Notes: generated by a model from the sequence alone, not told the origin. Positions 44,218-52,644 are shown, counted from the stretch's first letter. The stretch: DNA of 64,000 bases from JAWKMZ01 sp041391965 (GCA_041391965.1 JAWKMZ010000001.1:124001-188000); one strand, 5' to 3'. A program made the numbers and translations.

Positions 44218-45228
44218 TTAAATCACCTGAAATCCAAAGGCATAAGGGTCGTCTTCAGAATCTATTGTTATTGTATTGTGTCCATAAATTTTAGCCCAAC
44301 CTTTAATACTCGGAATAATAGCTGATCGTCCACTTAAAGTCGTTTCTTTTTCCACTCGTCCTATGAACTTGCTTCCTATAAAACTTTCGTGGATAAAATC
44401 GTGGCCAACTTTCAATTTTCCTTTAGCATGTAATTGTGCTAAACGTGCAGAAGTTCCTGTACCACAAGGGCTCCTATCAATGGCTTTATCACCATAAAAA
44501 ACAGCATTTCTACCAGAAGAGGTTGGATCAATTGGTGTTCCTGTCCAAAGCATATGCGTGACATCTTTAATGGTTTCATTTTCTGGGTGGATGAATTGAT
44601 TCGAATATTTTTCGTTGATGCGTTGTCTAACCACTTGCGAATACTGAATAATTTTTGAAGCTGAAAAATCTTGAATTCCAGAAAAATTTGATTGTGGATC
44701 GACAATGGCGTAATAATTTCCTCCATAAGCCACATCAAAAGTAAGGCTGCCCAATTCTGGGCAATCAACAGTTAAATTTTCGGCTGCCAAATAACTTTTC
44801 ACGTTGGTTAATTGGACCCAATCTACTTTATTATTTGTTTGCTGATACTCTATTTCTACCAATCCAGCAGGTGCTTCCATCCTAATTTTTCCTGGTGTTT
44901 TTGGAATGACTAAGCCTTCTTCAACGGCAACTGTAATAGTTCCTATGGTGCCATGACCACACATTGGCAAACATCCAGAGGTTTCAATAAATAAAATGGC
45001 AAAATCATTTTCTGGGTTATGTGGTGGAAATAGGATAGAACCACTCATCATATCATGGCCTCGTGGCTCAAACATTAAGCCTTTCCGAATCCAATCGTAG
45101 TCTTTTAAAAAATGCTGACGCTTTTCGCTCATGGTGTCTCCATTCAATTTTGGACCACCTGTTTTGACAACTCTTACTGGGTTTCCGCAAGTATGTGCAT
45201 CAATACAAACAAACGTATGTTTACTCAT
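44218..45228 (-). CDS. 4-hydroxyproline 2-epimerase (proline racemase family)
   Basis: 336 aa. Converts trans-4-hydroxy-L-proline to cis-4-hydroxy-D-proline without cofactor. Both catalytic cysteines of the two-base mechanism are present: CLPMCGHGTIG (about residue 90) and RSPCGTGTSARLA (about 254). A Thr at the second site would have marked a trans-3-hydroxyproline dehydratase, so that activity is unlikely. Family opening FVCIDAHTCGNPVRVV is intact. Its 5' end overlaps the DUF885 gene by 8 bases. Proline racemase is the alternative, but the neighbours point to hydroxyproline. Confidence 0.93.
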   Translation of the reverse strand: MSKHTFVCIDAHTCGNPVRVVKTGGPKLNGDTMSEKRQHFLKDYDWIRKGLMFEPRGHDMMSGSILFPPHNPENDFAILFIETSGCLPMCGHGTIGTITVAVEEGLVIPKTPGKIRMEAPAGLVEIEYQQTNNKVDWVQLTNVKSYLAAENLTVDCPELGSLTFDVAYGGNYYAIVDPQSNFSGIQDFSASKIIQYSQVVRQRINEKYSNQFIHPENETIKDVTHMLWTGTPIDPTSSGRNAVFYGDKAIDRSPCGTGTSARLAQLHAKGKLKVGHDFIHESFIGSKFIGRVEKETTLSGRSAIIPSIKGWAKIYGHNTITIDSEDDPYAFGFQVI

Positions 45229-46960
45229 TTTTTACTTTCTGGATATAGTTGTTTACGAGTTCTTCCATAATTTTTAGAGTGACTGTTCCTTGACCTAAAA
45301 TAACATCATGAAAATCTCTAATATTAAATTTAGAACCTAATTCTTGCTCTGCTTTTTGACGTAGTTCTCTTATTTTAAGTTCGCCAATTTTATAAGATAA
45401 TGCTTGTCCTGGCCATGAAATATAACGATCTGTTTCAGTGTTGATTTCGTGCATGGATAAGGCCGTATTTGCAGCCATATAGTCCACAACTTGTTGTCGT
45501 GTCCACCCTTTTGCATGAATTCCTGTATCGACTACTAAGCGGCAAGCACGCCACATTTCATAGGTCAATTTTCCAAATTTTTCATAAGGTGTTGTATAAA
45601 TTCCCATTTCATCCGCTAAATATTCCGAATACAATCCCCAACCTTCACCATAAGCTGAGAGGTACAAATCTTTTCTAAACTGTGGAATACTATCGCCTAA
45701 TTCGTTGTTCAAACTTCCTTGTAAATGGTGGCCTGGAACAGCTTCATGTGCTGCTAATGATGGCAAAGTATATAAGGTTCTGCTTGGCAAATCGTAGGTA
45801 TTAACCCAAAAATAACCTGGATCTGTACTTTCTTTTGTAGTGCCAATATAACGACCGCTTGTATATTTTGGCGCAATAGCATCTGGTACAGGAGCAACAC
45901 CATAAGGTTTGCGTGGCAAAGTTTTAAAATAACGAGGCAATTGTGCATCGATGCGTTTTGCAATATCACGAGCAATCATCAACAACTCTCTTGGTGTTTT
46001 GGCATAAAATTGTTTATCGGTTCTTAAAAACTGTAAAAATTCTGCAAAACTACCTTTAAAGTTTAAGTCTTTAATGATTTTTTCCATTTCAGCTTTAATT
46101 CGTGCAACTTCTTTTAAGCCAATTTGATGAATGTCATCTGCTGTATATTGTGTACTTGTGGTATAAAAATTTATTCTATTTTGATAAAATGCCTTCCCAT
46201 TTGGCATTTCGGAAGCACCAAGCGTTGTTCTTGTTTTTGGTAAATATTCGGTTTCAAAAAAGTTTTTGATACGTTTAAATTGTGGTGTCACATTGGTTTC
46301 TATAGCAGCTCTTGCAGCTGTTAAAACCGAATCTTTTTGGGCAATAGTTAAATCTGTTGGTAAGTTTTTAAATGGTGAATAGTAAAAGCTGTCCTTGTAA
46401 TTATCAACAATATTGTCATTATAAGTAGATTCATACCCTTTAAAAATTACTAAGGGTTGAGAAATTCCTTTAGCTAAACCTTCACGCAAATTCACCAAGT
46501 TTTCATTGACAAATTCAGGAATGGCATTAAGCATATTCAGATAGTCCTTTACTTGTTGATAATTGGTTAAAGGTCTGACTATATAAGGCAAGTCGCTATG
46601 AAATCCTGTATCAGAAAGTATCGGATTTAGATACATGTCAAACGTATAAAAATCAATTTGATCTTGAAGTATAAATGCCAAAAGTTCTGCCGAAATATGG
46701 TCGGTTTCACTTAAACTGTCTGTGTTTATTTTAGATAATTCATCTAATTTGGTTTGTGCAAAATCGGCTTCTGCTTTATAATACGCTTTTGTAAAAAGAC
46801 CTAAAGGATATGCCTTATGGTCATATCCTTTGTGGTCTTGATAGCTATTAATTAACGTTTCTAATGATGCTGTTTTTTGCGTCTTTTGGGTTGCTTGTTT
46901 TTTTTCGCAACTAACTATTAGAAGTAAAAACACGCATGTGGCAAGCTTTAATGGGTTCAT
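45221..46960 (-). CDS. DUF885 family lipoprotein, probable zinc carboxy/dipeptidase
   Basis: 579 aa. Signal peptide with lipobox IVSC (Cys near residue 18), then a helical DUF885 region with the candidate zinc motif LAAHEAVPGHHLQ (about residues 400-412; HExxxGHH) and GEGWGLYSEYLADEMG (about 440-455), the third-ligand region. DUF885 proteins resemble helical metallopeptidases of the M2/M3/M32 fold group. Being inside the hydroxyproline operon (4-base ATGA overlap with the dehydrogenase gene, 8-base overlap with the epimerase gene) suggests it frees hydroxyproline from short peptides in the periplasm. The specificity is inference from context. Confidence 0.88.
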   Translation of the reverse strand: MNPLKLATCVFLLLIVSCEKKQATQKTQKTASLETLINSYQDHKGYDHKAYPLGLFTKAYYKAEADFAQTKLDELSKINTDSLSETDHISAELLAFILQDQIDFYTFDMYLNPILSDTGFHSDLPYIVRPLTNYQQVKDYLNMLNAIPEFVNENLVNLREGLAKGISQPLVIFKGYESTYNDNIVDNYKDSFYYSPFKNLPTDLTIAQKDSVLTAARAAIETNVTPQFKRIKNFFETEYLPKTRTTLGASEMPNGKAFYQNRINFYTTSTQYTADDIHQIGLKEVARIKAEMEKIIKDLNFKGSFAEFLQFLRTDKQFYAKTPRELLMIARDIAKRIDAQLPRYFKTLPRKPYGVAPVPDAIAPKYTSGRYIGTTKESTDPGYFWVNTYDLPSRTLYTLPSLAAHEAVPGHHLQGSLNNELGDSIPQFRKDLYLSAYGEGWGLYSEYLADEMGIYTTPYEKFGKLTYEMWRACRLVVDTGIHAKGWTRQQVVDYMAANTALSMHEINTETDRYISWPGQALSYKIGELKIRELRQKAEQELGSKFNIRDFHDVILGQGTVTLKIMEELVNNYIQKVKNE

Positions 46961-48540
46961 AGGTTATTTTTTGTTGGCTTATTATTAACTAATCTTGAAA
47001 TGTTTAATGGATTTTCATTTTTAAGTGCATCTGGCAACAGATGATTAGGCCAATCTTGAAAACTAAAAGGACGTACCCAACGCTTTATAGAATGAATGCC
47101 AACGGCTGTAAAACGACTATCTGTTGACGCTGGATAAGGACCACCATGTGTCATTGATGGACACACCTCAACACCTGTTGGAACGCCATTAAAAATGAGC
47201 CTTCCAACTCTATTTTGAAGCGCTGAAATAACTTCTGAATAGTGAGAAACTTCTTCGTTATCTGCAATCAAAGTTCCTGTCAATTGGCCTTCTAATTTTG
47301 AGATAATTTGTTCTAATTGCTTTGCATTTTCACATTGAACGACCATAGAATAAGGCCCAAAAACTTCTTGATGCAAGGTCGGATTTTCTAAAAATGTTTT
47401 TCCTTCAACCGTTGTAATGGTTTGTCTTGCATAATTGGCTTTTACGTCTTCATAGTAATCTGCAACGACATGTAACTCTGATTGTGCTAATGCTTTAGAT
47501 TTGTTCTTTTCATAAGCTCCAATAATATTTGGATGCAACATGCACGAAGGTGCTATTTTTACAATTTCATCAGACAAATGCTGAATAAAATTTGATAAGT
47601 TTTCGTCTTTAATTCCTAATAATAATCCAGGATTGGTACAAAATTGACCTGTTCCTAAAGTGATAGAATTGGCATAGGTTTTTGCTAAAGATTCTCTTCT
47701 ATTTTTTAGTGCTTTTGGAAGAATCACTACTGGATTGATGCTTCCCATTTCAGCAAAAACAGGAATAGGCTCATCACGTTGTGCAGCTAAATCAAATAAA
47801 GCTCGACCTCCTTTAATACTTCCTGTAAAACCTACCGCTTTGACACCATAATGTTTCACTAATTGTGCTCCAACGTCAATTCCGCTACTGTTTAAATTAG
47901 AAAACACACCATTTGGCATCCCAGTTTTTTGAGCTGCTTTTATAACTGCTGATGCTACCAATGCTCCAGTACCAGAATGCATTGGATGTGATTTTACAAT
48001 TACTGGACAACCCGAAGCTAAAGCTGCAGCAGTATCGCCTCCAGCGGTTGAATATGCTAACGGAAAATTACTGGCTCCAAAAACTACGACGGGACCAAGT
48101 GGAATTAACATTTTTCTCAAATCTGGTTTTGGAGTAGGTTCTCTATCAGGAATTGCTGTATCAATACTTGCTTCAACCCAAGAGCCTTCGGTTACCAAAT
48201 CAGCAAACATGCGCAATTGCCCAACTGTTCTTCCGCGTTCGCCTTTTGCTCTGCTTTCTGGCAAACCAGATTCTGAACAATAGGTTGTAATCAACACCTC
48301 ATCTAAAGCTAAAATTTCATCTGCAATAGCGTTTAAAAATGCTGCTTTCTTTTTACCTGAAATGGTTCTAAAAACTTTAAATGCCTCTGATGCCAAAGCA
48401 ACTGCTTCATCAATTTCTTCTGGAGTTGCTTCAGTAAAAACAGGTTCATTTTCAATATTTAATTGCGGATTAAACGTTTTGTATGTTTTTGTTCCTTTTG
48501 CAGATTGATGGTTTCCTATATAGTTTTTTCCTGATATCAT
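46957..48540 (-). CDS. 2-oxoglutarate semialdehyde dehydrogenase (aldehyde dehydrogenase family)
   Basis: 527 aa from the ATG at 48540 (a GTG at 48556-48558 would add six residues, MAKEKK). NAD(P)-dependent oxidation of 2-oxoglutarate semialdehyde to 2-oxoglutarate, the last step of hydroxyproline breakdown. Catalytic Glu in VFAEMGSINPVV (about residue 263) and nucleophile Cys in TLGTGQFCTNPG (about 300); NAD-site GFTGSIKGGRALFDLA near 233. The TGQFCTNPG form is typical of the KGSADH branch rather than of betaine or succinate semialdehyde dehydrogenases. Second gene of the operon. Confidence 0.92.
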   Translation of the reverse strand: MISGKNYIGNHQSAKGTKTYKTFNPQLNIENEPVFTEATPEEIDEAVALASEAFKVFRTISGKKKAAFLNAIADEILALDEVLITTYCSESGLPESRAKGERGRTVGQLRMFADLVTEGSWVEASIDTAIPDREPTPKPDLRKMLIPLGPVVVFGASNFPLAYSTAGGDTAAALASGCPVIVKSHPMHSGTGALVASAVIKAAQKTGMPNGVFSNLNSSGIDVGAQLVKHYGVKAVGFTGSIKGGRALFDLAAQRDEPIPVFAEMGSINPVVILPKALKNRRESLAKTYANSITLGTGQFCTNPGLLLGIKDENLSNFIQHLSDEIVKIAPSCMLHPNIIGAYEKNKSKALAQSELHVVADYYEDVKANYARQTITTVEGKTFLENPTLHQEVFGPYSMVVQCENAKQLEQIISKLEGQLTGTLIADNEEVSHYSEVISALQNRVGRLIFNGVPTGVEVCPSMTHGGPYPASTDSRFTAVGIHSIKRWVRPFSFQDWPNHLLPDALKNENPLNISRLVNNKPTKNNL

Positions 48541-48606
48541 CTTTTTTTCTTTTGCCACAAATGCTCAAATGTTATCTAATAATTTAATAGTGTTTTGTGG
48601 TTATTT

Positions 48607-49521
48607 TTACAAATTTTTATAATCTGGCAATGTTGGTCTATTTTTTAAACTATCCTCAATGATTTTAATCACTTGTTTGCGTTCATCGCCATGTAAAGGC
48701 AAACGAGGTGCTCTCACATTTTCAGTACCAATTTCTGTATACACTTCAGCCAGTTTTATATTTTGTACTAATTTAGGGTTTATATCTAACTCTAACAAAG
48801 GCAAAAACCAACGATAAATTTCGAGAGCTTCTTTTATTTTGCCAGCGTTTTGAAGTTCATAAATGGCAACCGTTTCGGCAGGAAATGCGCAAACCAAACC
48901 AGCAATCCATCCATCAGCTCCCATTAATAAACTTTCGAGAGCAATGGTATCAACGCCTGTCATGATTTTAAGTCGATTACCAAAACGATTTTTAATTCTG
49001 GTAACATTGGTAATATCTCTGGTCGATTCTTTAACGGCTTCAATGTTATTGCATTTCAAAAGTTCTTCAAACATATTTAAAGTTACTTCTACTTTATAAT
49101 CTATAGGATTGTTGTAAATCATAATGGGAAGTGACGTGTTATTGGCGACTGCTTTAAAATACTCGACAGTTTCTCTGTCTCCAGATTTATAACGCATTGG
49201 AGGTAACATCATCAACCCTTTGGCGCCATCTTCTTCTGCTTTTTGAGCAGCCAAAATAGCACCTTTGGTCGTTTGCTCTGCAATGTTAATCAAAACTGGA
49301 ACTTTGTCTTTAACAATATTAACCGTCGTCGTGGTTAAAATTCGTTTTTCTTCGTCTAACAAAGTGCTTGCTTCTCCTAAAGTTCCGCCTAAAACAATCC
49401 CATGAACGCCTGCTTCTAATTGCGTCTTGATATTTAATTCAAAGGTTTTTAAATCTAATTCATCAGTATCCGTAAATTTTGTAGTCACTGCTGGCATCAC
49501 GCCTTTCCATTGTATGCTCAT
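48607..49521 (-). CDS. Delta1-pyrroline-4-hydroxy-2-carboxylate deaminase (DHDPS/NAL superfamily)
   Basis: 304 aa. TIM-barrel Schiff-base enzyme like dihydrodipicolinate synthase. Substrate-loop GGTLGEAST (about 43-51; GGTTGE in DapA), Tyr in MIYNNPID (about 136) and Schiff-base Lys in AVKEST (about 163) are present. In this cluster it is expected to open and deaminate pyrroline-4-hydroxy-2-carboxylate to 2-oxoglutarate semialdehyde and ammonia. First gene of the minus-strand operon, behind the TAATTTTG box at 49544-49551. Genuine DapA is possible from fold alone, but the operon makes that unlikely. Confidence 0.9.
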   Translation of the reverse strand: MSIQWKGVMPAVTTKFTDTDELDLKTFELNIKTQLEAGVHGIVLGGTLGEASTLLDEEKRILTTTTVNIVKDKVPVLINIAEQTTKGAILAAQKAEEDGAKGLMMLPPMRYKSGDRETVEYFKAVANNTSLPIMIYNNPIDYKVEVTLNMFEELLKCNNIEAVKESTRDITNVTRIKNRFGNRLKIMTGVDTIALESLLMGADGWIAGLVCAFPAETVAIYELQNAGKIKEALEIYRWFLPLLELDINPKLVQNIKLAEVYTEIGTENVRAPRLPLHGDERKQVIKIIEDSLKNRPTLPDYKNL

Positions 49522-49543
49522 ATAATTTGTTTTTTTGATATTA

Positions 49544-49551
49544 CAAAATTA
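49544..49551 (-). promoter_or_regulatory. -7 promoter element for the hydroxyproline operon
   Basis: Minus strand TAATTTTG, exact TAnnTTTG match, 22 bases before the first gene. No good -33 TTG is seen, which fits a promoter that needs an activator. Confidence 0.5.
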
Positions 49552-49583
49552 CGTGGCTTAACTGATTTTAAATTTTTAATTAT

Positions 49584-49640
49584 TATCCATATTTGATATT
49601 ATAGTATCCATTTTTTTATTTAAAAAATTAAAAATGAATA
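49584..49640. promoter_or_regulatory. Candidate AraC-type binding repeats in the divergent promoter region
   Basis: TATCCAT occurs at 49584-49590 and 49605-49611, 21 bases (two helical turns) apart in the same direction, as expected for an AraC-family dimer. A near-copy in the opposite orientation, ATGAATA (49634-49640), is preceded by AAAA and makes an imperfect inverted repeat with the second copy. They lie between the operon promoter and the araC-like gene. Confidence 0.5.
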
Positions 49641-49649
49641 GTATTTAAC

Positions 49650-49657
49650 TATTTTTG
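49650..49657 (+). promoter_or_regulatory. -7 promoter element for the AraC-type regulator
   Basis: TATTTTTG, exact TAnnTTTG match, ending only 4 bases before the ATG at 49662; transcription would start at or next to the start codon, suggesting a leaderless mRNA. Confidence 0.5.
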
Positions 49658-49661
49658 AATT

Positions 49662-50513
49662 ATGAAAGTGTTACCATTTAAAATCCCAAAACCAGAACAA
49701 GACGCCTTTGTATTTCAAGTTGATAACGAGATTGCTTTTTATGATAAATTGCATCAGCATGAAGAAATTCAACTCAGTTACATCATTGAAGGTGAAGGGA
49801 CACTTGTGGTTGGAGACACTGTAAATTACTATAAAAAAGGTGATATTTTAGTTATTGGAAGTCATCTTCCGCATGTGTTTAAAAGCGATTTAAAAACGTT
49901 AAAACCATCACATATGCTAACTTTATTTTTTACAAAACATTCTTTTGGAACTGGTTTTTTTGAATTGGAAGAGCTAAAAGAATTACAAAAATTTTTTAAA
50001 CGTGCTAAGCATGGTTTTAAAGTAACTTCTAAACAAAAGCAAATCAAAAGTTTATTTCTTCAATTACAAAAATCTACAAAATTAAATCGATTTTTGATAT
50101 TGCTTCAACTGCTAAAAATCACTTCAAACGCTCATTATAAAAGTTTATCATCGTTTATTTATAATAAAAAATATTCAGACAATGAAGGAAACAGAATGCG
50201 GAATGTATTTGAATATACTATGAATCATTTTGATAAAGAAATCACATTAGAAGCCATTTCAGATGTTGCAACAATGACTAAAAATGCGTTTTGCAAATAT
50301 TTTAAAAAGCGAACTAACAAAACCTATATTCAGTTTTTAAATGAACTACGCATTGAACATGCTTGCAAACTCATTCAATCTAAACAAGAAGTATCTATTG
50401 CTGATGTTGCTTATCAATCTGGTTTTAACAATATCTCAAACTTTAACCGACAATTTAAGGTGGTTAAACACGTTAGTCCTTCAGAGTTTAGAAAAACAGC
50501 TAAGTTTTCTTAA
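49662..50513 (+). CDS. AraC family regulator of hydroxyproline catabolism
   Basis: 283 aa. N-terminal cupin-like sensing domain (about 15-95; KLHQHEEIQLSYIIEGEGTLVVGD, KGDILVIGSHLPHVF), a helical middle, and a C-terminal double helix-turn-helix (about 185-283; ISDVATMTKNAFCKYFKKRTNKTYIQFLN, IADVAYQSGFNNISNFNRQFK, SPSEFRK). Divergently transcribed from the hydroxyproline operon across 140 bases with paired repeats, so most likely its activator, with hydroxyproline or an intermediate as the signal. Last 14 bases overlap the convergent PhnA gene. Confidence 0.92.
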   Translation: MKVLPFKIPKPEQDAFVFQVDNEIAFYDKLHQHEEIQLSYIIEGEGTLVVGDTVNYYKKGDILVIGSHLPHVFKSDLKTLKPSHMLTLFFTKHSFGTGFFELEELKELQKFFKRAKHGFKVTSKQKQIKSLFLQLQKSTKLNRFLILLQLLKITSNAHYKSLSSFIYNKKYSDNEGNRMRNVFEYTMNHFDKEITLEAISDVATMTKNAFCKYFKKRTNKTYIQFLNELRIEHACKLIQSKQEVSIADVAYQSGFNNISNFNRQFKVVKHVSPSEFRKTAKFS

Positions 50514-51078
50514 CATATTTGGTGATAATCACAATCTGTTGACCATCAACCTTCCCTTCAATATACTCTGCATTTTCATGGTCTAAACGAATGTTTCTTA
50601 CAGCAGTACCTTGTTTGGCCACCATACTGGACCCTTTGACTTTCAGGTCTTTAATTAAAACAACCGAATCGCCACTTTTTAAAATTGCACCATTAACATC
50701 GCGATGTATAATTTTAGCCGATACGTCTTCATGCTCACCTGTTGCTCTTGCCAAAGTCAACGCGTTATCGTCTAAATACATCATATCTAACAAATCTTTA
50801 GGCCAACCTTCGGCACGTAACCGTTGGAGCATTCTCCATGCCATAATTTGTACAGCTACATGTTCACTCCACATACTATCATTTAAACAACGCCAATGAT
50901 TGACATCCATATCAACGGTTTCTTCAATTTGGTCTAAACAGGTTTTACAAACCAACACATCATTGGCCACATTTTCATTTAAGGATGGAGGAATGGTATA
51001 TTGCGATAAGCCTTCTGATGAAGTACAAAGTTCGCAAGTATTGTGGCTTCTATCTTGAAGCATTTGAAGTACACTCAT
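50500..51078 (-). CDS. PhnA-domain protein (YjdM family)
   Basis: 192 aa. N-terminal zinc ribbon with CELC (residues 15-18) and CKTC (44-47), then a helical middle containing MWSEHVAVQIMAWRML and a C-terminal PhnA domain (about 123-192; DVNGAILKSGDSVVLIKDLKVKGSS, GTAVRNIRL). The name comes from a locus near phosphonate genes in E. coli, but a direct role in phosphonate use is not supported; the function is unknown. TATTTTTG at 51123-51130 on the minus strand is a candidate -7 box. No link to the hydroxyproline genes is apparent. Confidence 0.9.
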   Translation of the reverse strand: MSVLQMLQDRSHNTCELCTSSEGLSQYTIPPSLNENVANDVLVCKTCLDQIEETVDMDVNHWRCLNDSMWSEHVAVQIMAWRMLQRLRAEGWPKDLLDMMYLDDNALTLARATGEHEDVSAKIIHRDVNGAILKSGDSVVLIKDLKVKGSSMVAKQGTAVRNIRLDHENAEYIEGKVDGQQIVIITKYVKKT

Positions 51079-51140
51079 TTGGGTTTATGATTGTTAGGTT
51101 ATGAATAATTCATTTTGCAGCACAAAAATAAACTTAAATA

Positions 51141-51170
51141 AAAAAGGATGCTTAATTAAGCATCCTTTTT
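51141..51170. terminator. Perfect 30-bp palindromic terminator
   Basis: The left arm (AAAAAGGATGCTTAA, 51141-51155) is exactly complementary to the right arm (51156-51170). The A and T ends make it work for the minus-strand gene ending at 51187; plus-strand transcription entering from the PhnA side would also be stopped. Confidence 0.9.
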
Positions 51171-51186
51171 ATCAACTTTTACTAAT

Positions 51187-51999
51187 TTATTTGTCTAAAT
51201 CTGCAATGGCAGTAAAAATAGCATCTCCATGTTTGCCTGTAAAATACTTTCGCATTTTTTCACCAAATGCTTTTCGTGAAGCTTCATCTTTCCAATGTGC
51301 TTCAAAGAGCGCATTATTTGTATCTGATAAATTTTCTAAATCGTTCACAGAGTTTACTAAAAATGCTTGTACAAATTCTGTTCTATCAGCTCCCCAAGCA
51401 TGTCTATTTGGATAATATCCTAAGATAGAATTATTTTTTTTAATAACATTATCAACATATTCTTTGTGTAGTGCATTAAATTCTTCTGCTGAGCCATTTT
51501 CAGGAAATGCAAAATGTTGTGTTTGCAAGTATAATATTTTGTCTTCTGTCATCTTTGTTGATGGTATTTTTGCATTGGCCATGGTTGCATAAATTTCATC
51601 CGAATGGTTTGCTGTATAAAAACTTCTTTGCTTTTTTAAAAACGCTTCTCTTGTTTTTTCATCTGGCCATGCTTCTTTTTCTAATTCTGCACTTCGTGCT
51701 GCAGCTTTTTCAATAGCATCCCAATTGGCATAAACTTGTACATATTTTATTTCTGTGTTGTCAGGAGTCCATCTGTGCAAATAAAATCCTGAACCCAAAA
51801 TGTACTCGTTTTTCATGGTGACTTTTTGAAAATACTCTTTTTCTACATCTTTCCAATTGGGATCATTGTTGTCTAAGTTTCGATGTAAGGTGGTTACAGT
51901 AATATACTGCGCTCTTTGGTTATCTTGTGCAGAAACAAAAGAGGTGTTTAGTAATAACATTAGCGTTAATACTACAAAAATTCGGTTGATTGTTTTCAT
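51187..51999 (-). CDS. Secreted protein built of two tandem homologous halves, function unknown
   Basis: 270 aa with a signal peptide to about residue 25 (SFVSAQ). Residues about 28-135 and 155-268 are recognisably copies: both have an opening beta strand (QYITVTTLHR / ILYLQTQHFA), a 'EYFQKV / EYVDNV' helix, a strand about a tryptophan or histidine (YLHRWTPDNTEIKYVQVYANW / NRHAWGADRTEFVQAFLVN), then W-DEKTREAFLKKQRSFYTANHSDEIYATM against WKDEASRKAFGEKMRKYFTGKHGDAIFTAI. The pattern resembles dimeric alpha/beta-barrel (ferredoxin-like) domains fused in tandem. I do not recognise a named family. Monocistronic. Confidence 0.75.
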   Translation of the reverse strand: MKTINRIFVVLTLMLLLNTSFVSAQDNQRAQYITVTTLHRNLDNNDPNWKDVEKEYFQKVTMKNEYILGSGFYLHRWTPDNTEIKYVQVYANWDAIEKAAARSAELEKEAWPDEKTREAFLKKQRSFYTANHSDEIYATMANAKIPSTKMTEDKILYLQTQHFAFPENGSAEEFNALHKEYVDNVIKKNNSILGYYPNRHAWGADRTEFVQAFLVNSVNDLENLSDTNNALFEAHWKDEASRKAFGEKMRKYFTGKHGDAIFTAIADLDK

Positions 52000-52220
52000 A
52001 ATTGTAATAAAATTAAGGTTAGTATAATTGATAAAATATTAAAAACCTCTTAACTATTTGGGACAATTGAAAACTTGGGAGCCTTAAAAAACTTAAATAT
52101 GTTGTTTTACTTTTTGTGGAGAAAAAATTTTGAATTGCTAATATACAAAAAATACTTATATGTTTAACAATCAAACATTTGTAGTTTAAATCTTACTTTA
52201 TATAGAGTTATCTTACGAAA

Positions 52221-52583
52221 TTATTGTAATTGATTCTGAAGTTTTTTAGGCATTCCCTTCACCACCATGTCATAGGAATGGTCAATCAATTCTGACAGAA
52301 ATTTTGGGGAAATTTCTCCAGAATTTAAAGAAACTGTATTCCAATGGGTTTTGCTCATGTGATATCCTGGTTGGATAGCATCATAATCGGCACGCAACGC
52401 TTCAGCGTAGTTTGGATCACATTTTAAGTTGATGGATTTGTCGCCTCTTTCCCACTTTTCCAAACCTACCAAAGCAAACATTTTTCCTAAAACTTTAAAG
52501 ACCAACGTATCTGCATCAAAAGGAAAATCTTCGGTGACGCCTTTTTTGGAAATGCAATAGTTGCGAAGTTGTTCGATGTTCAT
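52221..52583 (-). CDS. MmcQ/YjbR family protein
   Basis: 120 aa, complete for the family: N-terminal NIEQLRNYCISKKGVTEDFPFDADTLVFKV, middle FALVGLEKWERGDKSINLKCDPNYAEALR, and the C-terminal HMSKTHWNTVSLNSGEISPKFLSELIDHSYDMVVKGM. The fold is CyaY-like and YjbR has been suggested to bind DNA, but the physiological role is unknown. The start codon abuts the T run of the upstream gene's terminator, and a TAATTTTG box lies in that hairpin's loop. Confidence 0.88.
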   Translation of the reverse strand: MNIEQLRNYCISKKGVTEDFPFDADTLVFKVLGKMFALVGLEKWERGDKSINLKCDPNYAEALRADYDAIQPGYHMSKTHWNTVSLNSGEISPKFLSELIDHSYDMVVKGMPKKLQNQLQ

Positions 52584-52620
52584 AAAAAAACACGTTCAAA
52601 ATTAGTGCTTGAACGTGTTT
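52584..52620 (-). terminator. Terminator after the 52645 gene, abutting the next start codon
   Basis: Minus strand AAACACGTTCAA pairs with TTGAACGTGTTT (plus arms 52588-52599 and 52609-52620), followed by seven T. The T run ends at the mmcQ-like ATG. Confidence 0.85.
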
Positions 52621-52644
52621 AAAATTACTGAATTTAATAATATC

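Noticed and set aside
44218..45228. Reading the epimerase gene as trans-3-hydroxyproline dehydratase
   Set aside because: Both catalytic positions are Cys (MCGHG, SPCGTG), not Thr at the second.
48607..49521. Reading the first operon gene as DapA of lysine synthesis
   Set aside because: GGTLGE in place of GGTTGE and the position in a hydroxyproline operon favour the deaminase.
52030..52090. TTGGGA direct repeat in the spacer right of the duplicated secreted protein gene
   Set aside because: Only six bases and irregular context; too short to support a site.
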